Assembly (NCBI GenBank): GCA_028291305.1
Contig: JAQGII010000091.1
Coordinates: 1 to 6,180 of the forward strand
Direction of reading: 5' to 3'
Source: Caulobacteraceae bacterium
GTDB taxonomy: Bacteria > Pseudomonadota > Alphaproteobacteria > Caulobacterales > Caulobacteraceae
Length of the DNA: 6,180 nucleotides
The position numbers were made by a program, and so were the translations under genes. Below are positions 1-5,937 of the stretch, piece by piece. Under the pieces are notes generated by a model. That model worked only from the letters and a program-made list of their open reading frames with translations. It searched no databases and was not told the origin of the DNA. How positions within the stretch are numbered: position 1 is the stretch's first letter; each line of letters begins with the position of its first letter.

Positions 1-141
1 GGTTCCGGCCGCCTGTTGCACGCCCATCATCTGTATTGAATCCACGCTACGGGGGGCCGATCGCCCACCAACTGGAGGCGACACGGGCTTGAGCTCAGCT
101 AGGTTGACACGGCATCAATGTCTTCGCTGACGCGGCGCTCC

Positions 142-164
142 TCGGATTTATCCGATTGTCCGAC
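142..164 (+). promoter_or_regulatory. Candidate operator: inverted repeat plus direct repeat upstream of araC-type gene
   Basis: Seen in the sequence: a 14-base perfect inverted repeat, TCGGAT at 142-147 and ATCCGA at 150-155 separated by TT. It is followed by a second TCCGA at 159-163, 8 bases after the first TCCGA at 151-155. The outer elements form TCGGAT-N10-GTCCGAC. The same arrangement, TCGGAT-N10-GTCCGGC with identical spacing, occurs on the minus strand at 1891-1869 in the divergent promoter region. AraC-family proteins bind two half-sites through their two helix-turn-helix motifs and often autoregulate, so an autoregulatory operator is a reasonable inference. CGGAT/ATCCG words are not rare in this GC-rich DNA, so it remains a candidate. 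Confidence 0.35.
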
Positions 165-167
165 AGT

Positions 168-179
168 CTTCGGCCGAAG
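168..179. repeat. 12-base perfect palindrome CTTCGGCCGAAG
   Basis: A perfect 12-base palindrome lies directly after the TCCGA cluster and about 110 bases before the regulator start. As RNA it could only form a very short hairpin, and there is no U-run after it, so it does not look like an intrinsic terminator. It could be part of a protein binding site or a chance occurrence. Confidence 0.4.
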
Positions 180-291
180 CCTTGGAAAACGCACGACACC
201 GGTCCATCTATATTCGACCTCGAGCGGCGAGAGCATCGACCCGCCAGGCCGTCGACCTCGGGCGCAGACCCGGACATGAGGGAAGCGAAGC

Positions 292-1173
292 ATGGAAGAC
301 GCCAGGCCGATCTGGATCCTGAGCGGCCGGTTCGGCCGGGCCACGGTCAACGTCACAGATAAGGCCCTGGTCGAGCACGCCCACCGCGAGTTCAACATCC
401 TGTTCAAGCTCGGCGGAGCGGACACCGCTTTCCGCTCCGAGAACCAGTCTCTGGCGCTCGACGACAATTCGCTGCTGCTGTTCAATCCGTGGGTGCCCCA
501 CGCCAAGCTGGCCAACGCCGACGCCCCAACCATGGTGCTGTCGCTGATCATCGAGCCGGAGTGGCTGGTCCGCGTCCTGGCCGACCGCGCCCCGCGGATC
601 GACCGGCTGTTCCCCAATTCGCGCGAAACCATCACCGAGGAGATCCGAATCCACGCCAACCGCCTGGGCGCGGCGATCCCGCACCAGTTGATGGCGGGCG
701 GCGGAGACTGCGAGGACCTGCTGGTCGACCTCGTGGACTCGGTCACCCGCCAATACGCCGACCCGGCCCTGCCGCGGGACATCATCGCCACTGCCCGGCC
801 GATCGACTACCGCATCCGCAAGGCCCTGGCCTACATCCATGAGCACGCGCTCGAAAACCCGATGATCGACGACGTGGCGCGCCAGGTCGGGCTGTCGCGC
901 TCGCGTTTTTTCGAGCAGTTCCGCAAGTGCGTGGGCGCCTCGCCGCAGCACTACATCGACTGGGTGCGGATGACGGCGGCGACCCGCTGGCTGGCCAACA
1001 CCGACCGGCCGCTGATCGAGCTGGCCGACGAGCTCGGCTTCGGCGCCCACAGCAACTTCACGCGCTTCTTCACTCAGCATATCGCCGTCTCGCCGAGCGA
1101 TTTCCGCCGGCGCACCATCAGCGTCGAAACCGAGCGCCAGGACCGCCGCCCGAAGCTGGTCGCCAGCCGCTAG
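292..1173 (+). CDS. AraC-family transcriptional regulator
   Basis: A 293-residue protein of usual AraC-family length. The C-terminal part, about residues 167-275, is a typical AraC DNA-binding domain with two helix-turn-helix units. The first is centred on 'DDVARQVGLSRSRFFEQFRK'. The second is 'IELADELGFGAHSNFTRFF', followed by the family signature ending VSPSDFRRR. The N-terminal part looks like a cupin sensor half: H29, H31 and E33 lie in 'VEHAHREFNILF', and H70 lies in NPWVPHAK, matching the spacing of cupin metal or ligand-binding residues. The ATG at 292 is preceded by GAGGGAAG (278-285), a serviceable ribosome binding site. The gene ends 7 bases from the stop of the convergent glutathione transferase gene. 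By position it is the likely regulator of the catabolic operon starting at 2037 (inference). The ligand is unknown. Family assignment is secure; target and effector are not. Confidence 0.93.
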   Translation: MEDARPIWILSGRFGRATVNVTDKALVEHAHREFNILFKLGGADTAFRSENQSLALDDNSLLLFNPWVPHAKLANADAPTMVLSLIIEPEWLVRVLADRAPRIDRLFPNSRETITEEIRIHANRLGAAIPHQLMAGGGDCEDLLVDLVDSVTRQYADPALPRDIIATARPIDYRIRKALAYIHEHALENPMIDDVARQVGLSRSRFFEQFRKCVGASPQHYIDWVRMTAATRWLANTDRPLIELADELGFGAHSNFTRFFTQHIAVSPSDFRRRTISVETERQDRRPKLVASR

Positions 1174-1180
1174 GACTTCG

Positions 1181-1804
1181 TCAGGCCCCGGCCAGCGGCG
1201 TTGCACTCACCGCCTTGTATGCCGGGCGAGCGGACACCGCCTTGAACCAGCCAGCCAGGGCTGTGCTCGGCGGCCGCTCTACAGGCAGGTCGAACCAGCG
1301 GGCCGCGCCGATCGCCAGCGGGATGTCAGCCAGGGTGAAGGCGTCCCCCGCAATGTAGGGCCGCTGGGCGAGTTGGACCTCAATCAGCTCGAACACCCGC
1401 TCGGCCTCGGCTCTGGCCGCCGAGAACCGTTCGGCGTTCGGGGCGGGCGCGCCAAGCCGGAGCAGCCGTCCGAGGTCGCGCACCGCCGCGGCCTGGTGGA
1501 TCGCCTGCCAGTCCATCCACTGGTCGACGAGCGCCCTCGCCCCCCGGTCTTCAGGCAACAGCGCCGGACCCCGCGGACCGCTGGCCAGATAGCGGAGGAT
1601 GGCGTGGGCCTCCCACAGGACGAAGCCGTCGTCCTCCATCGTGGGGATCAGGCCGTTGGGATTGAGGGCACGGTAGCCAGGATCGTTCAGACCGCCGAAA
1701 CGCCCGCCGATGTCGATCCGTTGATAGGCGAGGCCTATTTCTTCGCAGGCCCACAGCACCTTCCTCACATTGGGCGCGTTGTCCCGGCCCCAGATCTTCA
1801 GCAT
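1181..1804 (-). CDS. Glutathione S-transferase family protein
   Basis: A 207-residue protein, the normal length for a bacterial cytosolic GST. The thioredoxin-fold half is residues 1-75, beginning MLKIWGRDNAPNVRKVLW, with 'LNPNGLIPTMEDDGFVLWEA' carrying the conserved cis-proline P54 and the gamma-glutamyl-binding region at E65. The helical C-terminal half contains 'YIAGDAFTLADIPLA', whose T157-L-A-D160 is the conserved N-capping box. The start at 1804 is favoured over an upstream extension because AAGGAGG lies 5 bases before it and the GST fold begins there. Two serines typical of this group are alanine: the NSxNV serine is A10 and the ES serine is A66. Catalysis may therefore be weak or altered. 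The N-terminal motif is unlike zeta-class maleylacetoacetate isomerases, so I do not assign that role despite the FAH-family enzyme nearby. It is divergent from the operon at 2037, with 232 bases between the starts. Confidence 0.9.
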   Translation of the reverse strand: MLKIWGRDNAPNVRKVLWACEEIGLAYQRIDIGGRFGGLNDPGYRALNPNGLIPTMEDDGFVLWEAHAILRYLASGPRGPALLPEDRGARALVDQWMDWQAIHQAAAVRDLGRLLRLGAPAPNAERFSAARAEAERVFELIEVQLAQRPYIAGDAFTLADIPLAIGAARWFDLPVERPPSTALAGWFKAVSARPAYKAVSATPLAGA

Positions 1805-2036
1805 CGCCGCCTCCTTGCCTGGGCCGCACCATGGCGCGGAGGTCGCGGAGCGCAGTGTCCACGGCGTCGCCGGACTGTGCGGATCATCCGATTTCCCCGC
1901 GCGGACCGGGCGTTCCAGAAAAGCCGGACGATCGGGCAAGCAGGGAGATACGCCGGTTAGCGCGTGGGGCGGGGCGGGGCTAAGGTCATCACGGCGACAG
2001 CGGCAGAGCCTGCCTAGCGCCGCAGTGGAGGAAATC
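1805..2036. promoter_or_regulatory. Divergent intergenic region between GST gene and catabolic operon
   Basis: A 232-base gap separates two divergent genes and must hold the transcription start of the operon and probably that of the GST gene. Both genes have clear ribosome binding sites at its ends: AAGGAGG on the minus strand at 1816-1810, and GGAGG on the plus strand at 2027-2031. It also contains the operator-like element at 1869-1891 and three tandem GGGGC units at 1966-1980. No convincing -35/-10 pair is visible; TTAGCG (1957-1962) with CTAAGG (1980-1985) has 17-base spacing but matches the consensus poorly. Confidence 0.55.
1869..1891 (-). promoter_or_regulatory. Candidate operator matching the one upstream of the regulator gene
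   Basis: Read on the minus strand from 1891, the sequence is TCGGAT, then 10 bases, then GTCCGGC. The spacing equals that of the element at 142-164 (TCGGAT-N10-GTCCGAC). It includes an inverted repeat, CGGAT-C-ATCCG on the plus strand (1880-1890), whose arms match those at 143-154 but with a spacer of one base rather than two. It lies about 150 bases before the operon start and 65 bases before the GST start, a sensible location for regulator binding. Binding by the neighbouring AraC-family protein is inference. Confidence 0.33.
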
Positions 2037-3218
2037 ATGGATCGGCATGCCCCGCCCGATGAGACCGCCCTCGGCGACCTTACCGAGGCGTCCGCGCTCG
2101 ATCGCCGGGCGCTCCTTCGCCTGGCCGGCATCTGCGGGATGGCGGGCGGACTTTCCATGGCCGGCGGTCCGTCCGCCGAGGCCGCCTCCACGAGCTCAGC
2201 CGTGTTCGATCCGGCCGCTCAAGGCCGTGTGCACGTCCTGCCCTCCACGCCCCAGACCGTCAACGTCGGCACGCTTGACCCCAAGCGGGCGCCGGTGTTG
2301 GAGATCGAGTCCGGCGACGTCGTCCACTATCCTGACACCTGGGTGAACTGGGCCAACGAGGCCAAGTACGACATGCCCTTCGACGTGCGCGAGCCGATCC
2401 GCAAGCGCTATCCTCAGGGCCCCTATTCCCTGATCGGCCCGGTGGCCGTGCGCGGGGCCGAGCCCGGCGACGTCATCGAGTGCCGCATGATCAAGCTGCG
2501 CCCGATCGATTGGGGATGGAACTCCGCCCCGAGCGGAGTCGGCGCCCTGCCCGCGGACTTCAAGGGCGGCTACCTGCATTACCTAAAGTTCGACTCTGAG
2601 CGTCGCTACGCCGACTTCGCGCCCGGCGTGCGCATCCCGCTTGCGCCCGTGCAAGGCGTGATGGCCGTGCAGCCGGCCGGGGACCAGCCGGTCAGCGGAA
2701 TCCTCAGTGGGCCCTACGGCGGCAACCTCGTGCTGCGCGACCTGGTCGAGGGCTCGGCCCTGTTCCTGCCGGTGCAGGTGTCCGGCGGACGCATCTGGAC
2801 TGGCGACTCCCACGCTGCCCAGGGCGACGGCGTGGTCGATCAGACCGCGATCGAGACGGCGATGGAGGACCTGCGCATCCAGTATGTGCTGCACAAGCGG
2901 GTGGCCCTGGCGGGCCCCCTGGCCGAGACCCCGACCCATTGGATCGTGATCGGCTTCGGCGCCAACGTCGACGACGCCATCGCCCAGGCGCTGCGCCAAA
3001 TGATCACCTGGCTGAGTGGGGCCTCAGGCCTGGCGCCGATCGACGTTTACGCCCTGCTCAGCATCGCCGGCAGCCTGCGCATCACCCAGTACGCCCGCCA
3101 GACCAACACGGTCTATTCGAGCGAGCCGGCCAAGGCGGTGCACGCCATGGCGCCCAAGTCCATCTTCCAGCAGGACATGGTGGCCAAGATTCGCCGTGCC
3201 CTGAGGCCGGGCGCATGA
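2037..3218 (+). CDS. Acetamidase/formamidase (FmdA/AmdA) family protein, predicted Tat-exported
   Basis: A 393-residue protein. Family members hydrolyse short amides such as formamide or acetamide to the acid plus ammonia. Residues 1-50 look like a twin-arginine signal: R23-R24 in 'LDRRALLRLAG', a small and hydrophobic stretch, then A47-E-A49 as a likely cleavage site, so the mature protein should be periplasmic. Family hallmarks follow: 'GPVAVRGAEPGDVIECRM', 'GPYGGNLVLRDLVEG', 'LFLPVQVSGGRIWTGDSHAAQGDG' and 'GFGANVDDAIAQALRQMI'. Deviations from what I know of the family: the acidic residue after GGN(L/M) is V232, the glutamate of GDGE is V266, and the HPLTGP-like motif reads YSLIGP. H259 and D264 are kept. 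Activity on ordinary amides is therefore uncertain. The ATG at 2037 has GGAGG 5 bases upstream and is the start that yields the Tat signal. The gene is first in the operon and its end overlaps the transporter gene in ATGA. Confidence 0.85.
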   Translation: MDRHAPPDETALGDLTEASALDRRALLRLAGICGMAGGLSMAGGPSAEAASTSSAVFDPAAQGRVHVLPSTPQTVNVGTLDPKRAPVLEIESGDVVHYPDTWVNWANEAKYDMPFDVREPIRKRYPQGPYSLIGPVAVRGAEPGDVIECRMIKLRPIDWGWNSAPSGVGALPADFKGGYLHYLKFDSERRYADFAPGVRIPLAPVQGVMAVQPAGDQPVSGILSGPYGGNLVLRDLVEGSALFLPVQVSGGRIWTGDSHAAQGDGVVDQTAIETAMEDLRIQYVLHKRVALAGPLAETPTHWIVIGFGANVDDAIAQALRQMITWLSGASGLAPIDVYALLSIAGSLRITQYARQTNTVYSSEPAKAVHAMAPKSIFQQDMVAKIRRALRPGA

Positions 3219-4465
3219 GCGGCGCTCCGGCTCTTCTCGCCGCAGCGGCCGGCCGCGAGCGTTTCGACACGACCAGCTGGTTGGTCGCAGGTCTGTGCGC
3301 CGCGGTCGCCTTTCTGGACGGCTTCGACACCCAGTCCCTGGCGCCCGCCGCCAAGTCGATCGCCGACAGCCTCGGCGTGACCATGAGCGCCTTCGGGCCG
3401 ATCTTCAGCGCCTCCCAGATCGGCTTCCTGGTCGGCGCCTTCGCCTTCGGTTCGCTCGGCGACCGCTTCGGCCGCAAGCGCCTTCTGGGCCTGGCCGCCC
3501 TGGTGTTCGGCCTGAGCACCCTCGCCACGGCCTTCGCCGATTCGTACGGCGCCCTGTTCTTGGCCCGGATCCTGGCCGGTGTTGGGCTCGGGGGCGCGAC
3601 GCCGAACTTCGTCGCCCTGGCCAGCGAATTCTCGCCCCAGCGCCTCAGGGCGCGGGTGGTGACCTGCCTGTGGGCCGCCGTACCGCTCGGCGGCATGGCG
3701 GGCGCGTTCGCCAGCGCCCTGATCCTGCCGCGGTTCGGGTGGCAGGCCATCTTCCTGCTCGGCGGAGCGACGCCGGTGGCGATCGCCGCCGTGCTCTTCG
3801 CGGCCCTGCCGGAGTCGGCCGAGGCCGGCGCCCAGGCCACACGGGGCGCCGCGTCGGGGCGGCTCGCCGACCTGTTCAGCGAGGGCCGCGCCGCCAGCAC
3901 GGCCTGGCTGTGGCTGGCGTCGTTCATGACCTGGACGGTGTTGATCGTAATGTCCTTCTGGACCCCGCCTCTACTGCAGCGGAGCGGATGGTCCGCGCCT
4001 TCGGCGGCCCAGATCCTCGCGCTCAACAACGCGGGCGGCGTGGTCGGCACGCTACTGCTCGGCGCGGCCCTCACGCGGCTGCGGCCGCAAGCAGCGCTGG
4101 CCGGCGCCCTGGTCGGCGCCGCCATCTTCCTGGCCGCCATGGGGGCCGCGGTCGCCAACCCGGCCCTGGTCGCCGTCGCAGCCCTCCTCGCGGGGTTCTG
4201 CGCCTCGGCCGCCGGCGGCGCCATGCTCGCCGTCTCCGCAGCGGCCTATCCGCCGGCCGCCCGCTCGACCGGCGTCGGATGGGCGCTCGGCGTGGGCCGC
4301 ATCGGCGCGGTGATAGGCCCGAGCGCGGCCGGTCTCCTAGTCGCGCGCGCATGGCCCGTCAACGCGATCTACCTGGCGATCGCGGCGCCAGCCGTCCTGG
4401 CCGCGATCTTCGTCCTCCTCCTGTCGCGCACGGCGGCCTTCGCCCGCCTGCAGCCAAGCGCCTGA
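3215..4465 (+). CDS. MFS transporter, aromatic acid:H+ symporter (AAHS)-like
   Basis: A 416-residue inner-membrane carrier with about 12 hydrophobic segments, as expected of the major facilitator superfamily. It resembles the PcaK/BenK/MhpT group: the first segment carries the acidic D35-G-F-D38 motif, in which PcaK needs both aspartates. The loop between segments 2 and 3 has G79-S-L-G-D83-R-F-G-R-K-R89 (MFS motif A). Segment 4 has 'RILAGVGLGGATPN', followed by SEFSPQRLRAR, and the N-terminal half closes with PES. Likely substrates are aromatic or related carboxylates entering with protons; the actual substrate is unknown. The start is fixed by the ATGA overlap with the upstream gene, implying translational coupling, and no strong ribosome binding site of its own is seen. 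Placement after an exported amidase-family enzyme suggests uptake of the acid that enzyme releases (inference). Confidence 0.92.
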   Translation: MSGAPALLAAAAGRERFDTTSWLVAGLCAAVAFLDGFDTQSLAPAAKSIADSLGVTMSAFGPIFSASQIGFLVGAFAFGSLGDRFGRKRLLGLAALVFGLSTLATAFADSYGALFLARILAGVGLGGATPNFVALASEFSPQRLRARVVTCLWAAVPLGGMAGAFASALILPRFGWQAIFLLGGATPVAIAAVLFAALPESAEAGAQATRGAASGRLADLFSEGRAASTAWLWLASFMTWTVLIVMSFWTPPLLQRSGWSAPSAAQILALNNAGGVVGTLLLGAALTRLRPQAALAGALVGAAIFLAAMGAAVANPALVAVAALLAGFCASAAGGAMLAVSAAAYPPAARSTGVGWALGVGRIGAVIGPSAAGLLVARAWPVNAIYLAIAAPAVLAAIFVLLLSRTAAFARLQPSA

Positions 4466-4945
4466 ATGGAAAGCGTCATGTCTCAACCGCCCACCATCCG
4501 AAACCTCGCCGTGATCGACTACGACACCGCCGCACGCGCCGTCGCGGCGGGCGTCGACTGGGCCAGGGCCCGCAGCGTGGCCCTGAGCATCGTGGTGGTC
4601 GACAGCGTCGGCCATCTGGTCGCCTCGGCGCGCATGGACGGCGCGCCGTTCATCACCATCGAGGTGGCGCGGGGCAAGGCCTTCGCCAGCGCGGCCACCG
4701 GCGGCCAGCCCGGCGGCGCGCTCGCCGAGCGCTACCGCGAGAACCCCATGGTCTGGGCCAACGCCGGCCCGCTCGGCTACGGCGCGCCTATGCTGCCGGC
4801 GGTCGGCTGCCTCCCGATCTGGTCGGACGGAGTGCTGATCGGCGCGATGGGCGCCAGCGGCGCCCCGTCCGAGGTCGACGCGGCGGCCCTCGCCCACGCG
4901 ATCACGGCCATCGGTGCCCAGTCGACCCCGCCGCCGCCCGCCTAG
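4466..4945 (+). CDS. GlcG/HbpS-like (DUF336) family protein
   Basis: A 159-residue cytoplasmic protein of the GlcG/HbpS domain family. Visible signature pieces are 'LSIVVVDSVGHLVASARMDGA' (residues about 40-60), 'EVARGKAFASA' (the KA motif), and 'LPIWSDGVLIGAMGASGAPSEVD' near residues 118-141. The usual GGxP reads G-C-L-P here. There is no signal peptide. Some family members bind haem (HbpS) and others lie in glycolate or propanediol operons, but the biochemical role is mostly undefined; in catabolic operons they are common accessory proteins. The first ATG (4466) directly follows the transporter's TGA, consistent with coupled reinitiation. An alternative ATG at 4478 (MSQPP), with GGAAAG a few bases upstream, is equally plausible and would remove four residues. 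Family assignment is good; function is not established. Confidence 0.86.
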   Translation: MESVMSQPPTIRNLAVIDYDTAARAVAAGVDWARARSVALSIVVVDSVGHLVASARMDGAPFITIEVARGKAFASAATGGQPGGALAERYRENPMVWANAGPLGYGAPMLPAVGCLPIWSDGVLIGAMGASGAPSEVDAAALAHAITAIGAQSTPPPPA

Positions 4946-4989
4946 CGGACGCCGCTCTTCCCTCTCCTTATCCACTTCCCAAGGCTGTC

Positions 4990-5925
4990 ATGAAGATCAT
5001 CGCCTATGCAGACGGCGGACGCTCCCGCTTGGCCGTCGTCACAAGCCCCGGCCGCGCCCTCGCTGTCGCCGACGTCGCCCCCGACCTGCCCGACGACTTG
5101 GGCGCGTTCCTGGAGTTGCCAGATGAGCTGGCCCGCCTGAGGACGGCCGTCGGTGGCCGCCAGGGCAAGCTCGACCTGGCCGCCCTGACCCTCCTGCCGT
5201 TCCTCGGCCGGGCCAACGCCTTCTGGGCCCTGGCCCTGAACTTTAAGAGCCACATTGAGGAAACCGGCCTCACCACGTCGCGCGAGTTCCCCCACATGTT
5301 CCTGCGTACGGCCGCCTCCTACGTCGGGCCGGGCCAGCCGATCCTGGCCCCGCCGCCGGACACGGCGCGGGCGTTCGACTACGAGGGCGAACTCGGCGTG
5401 GTGATCGGCCGCGCCGGCCGCTACATCCCCGTGGAGCGAGCCCTCGAGCACGTGGCGGGCTACACCTGCATCAACGAAGGCTCCGTCCGCGAATACCAGA
5501 TCCAGAACCGGCAGTTTGGCCTTGGCAAGAACTTCGAGGGCTCCGGCGCCTATGGCCCCTGGCTGATGACGGCCGACGAGTTCGGCGACCCGTCGACCTC
5601 GCGCGTGCGCACGCGCCTGAACGGAGTGGTACGCCAGGACGCGCCGCTCGACGACATGTTGTTCGGGGTCGCCCAGGTGGTCAGCTATCTGTCGGAGGGC
5701 TACCGCCTGCGGCCGGGCGACATGATCGCCATGGGCACGCCGGGAGCGCTCAAGCCCGCGCCGGACGACGCCGAGGGCCTGGACCTGTCGCGTCAGTACG
5801 GTCCCTTCCCCACCCCCGGTTTGGCCCACATGCGCCCCGGCGACGTGGTCGAGGTCGAGATCGACCGGCTGGGGGTCCTCAGTAACCCAGTTCGCGCCGA
5901 CCAGCCGCGGACCTACGCAGCCTAA
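4990..5925 (+). CDS. Fumarylacetoacetate hydrolase (FAH) family protein
   Basis: A 311-residue cytoplasmic enzyme. The family is metal-dependent and cleaves C-C bonds in diketo acids, or decarboxylates, hydrates or isomerises related oxo-acids in aromatic degradation. N-terminal residues 1-75 form the small domain, then N84-F-K-S-H88-I-E-E91 matches the lid His/Glu pair. Metal ligands E132 and E134 are in 'FDYEGELGVVIG'. The third ligand position, usually Asp in NDVSAR, is E163 in 'INEGSVREYQ'. K180 in LGKNF, 'GAYGPWLMTADE', G249-T-P251 and 'MRPGDVVEVEIDRLGVLSNPV' complete the fold. The ATG at 4990 is chosen because homology begins there, with weak AAGG (4981-4984) upstream; the open frame extends far left but that part shows no homology. 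A gap of 44 bases follows the GlcG-like gene. The exact substrate cannot be assigned, and gentisate or homogentisate routes are not supported by neighbours. Confidence 0.92.
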   Translation: MKIIAYADGGRSRLAVVTSPGRALAVADVAPDLPDDLGAFLELPDELARLRTAVGGRQGKLDLAALTLLPFLGRANAFWALALNFKSHIEETGLTTSREFPHMFLRTAASYVGPGQPILAPPPDTARAFDYEGELGVVIGRAGRYIPVERALEHVAGYTCINEGSVREYQIQNRQFGLGKNFEGSGAYGPWLMTADEFGDPSTSRVRTRLNGVVRQDAPLDDMLFGVAQVVSYLSEGYRLRPGDMIAMGTPGALKPAPDDAEGLDLSRQYGPFPTPGLAHMRPGDVVEVEIDRLGVLSNPVRADQPRTYAA

Positions 5926-5930
5926 GGAGG
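5924..5930 (+). promoter_or_regulatory. Strong ribosome binding site of the cytochrome gene, overlapping the FAH stop codon
   Basis: AAGGAGG begins within the TAA stop (5923-5925) of the FAH-family gene and lies 7 bases before the ATG at 5938. It fixes the start of the cytochrome gene. It is the longest Shine-Dalgarno match within the operon, suggesting that the cytochrome is translated independently and perhaps more abundantly. Confidence 0.8.
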
Positions 5931-5937
5931 GGTCCGC

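Larger units (their letters stand above)
1..291. other. Non-coding leader upstream of the AraC-family regulator gene
   Basis: No gene is supported here. Short open frames on both strands lack recognisable protein features. Reading leftward on the minus strand, two adjacent ATG codons (28-30 and 25-27) open a frame that stays open to the window edge (MMGVQQAAGT). This could be the start of a divergent gene, but no convincing ribosome binding site precedes it and ten codons are too few to judge. The stretch contains a cluster of short symmetric elements at 142-179, described separately. A TTGACA hexamer lies at 104-109 without a good -10 partner, and an AT-rich CTATATT sits at 208-214, which could be a -10 element for the regulator; its -35 partner is unclear, so no promoter is called. 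Confidence 0.6.

Noticed and set aside
104..132. Sigma-70-like promoter starting at the TTGACA hexamer
   Set aside because: At 16-18 base spacing the -10 positions read GC-rich (for example CTGACG), so the hexamer alone is not enough.
156..362. Small plus-strand open frame overlapping the regulator start
   Set aside because: No ribosome binding site of note and no family resemblance. It runs into the regulator gene in another frame and spans the repeat cluster.
1174..1180. Bidirectional terminator between the convergent regulator and GST genes
   Set aside because: The gap is only 7 bases, and I see no hairpin followed by a T-run at either gene end.
208..1206. 332-codon open frame on the minus strand opposite the regulator gene
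   Set aside because: No recognisable domain and low-complexity composition. It lies opposite a clear AraC-family gene and arises from high-GC codon bias.
1181..1804. Maleylacetoacetate or maleylpyruvate isomerase role for the GST, paired with the FAH-family enzyme
   Set aside because: The N-terminus lacks the zeta-class SSCS-type motif, the gene is not in the same operon, and no ring-cleavage dioxygenase is present.
1770..2036. N-terminal extension of the amidase-family open frame
   Set aside because: The ATG at 2037 has GGAGG at the right spacing and gives a Tat signal near the N-terminus. The extension overlaps the GST start and shows no homology.
1805..2191. N-terminal extension of the GST open frame
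   Set aside because: The GST fold begins at 1804, which has an AAGGAGG ribosome binding site. The extension is low-complexity and crosses the divergent promoter and the start of the amidase-family gene.
3082..4224. 380-codon minus-strand open frame opposite the transporter gene
   Set aside because: Alanine-, arginine- and proline-rich with no domain. The plus strand encodes a convincing MFS protein with membrane segments and motifs.
3295..4989. Long open frame upstream of and continuous with the FAH-family gene
   Set aside because: It is an arginine-, glycine- and proline-rich shadow of the transporter and GlcG-like genes in another frame. FAH homology begins only at the ATG at 4990.
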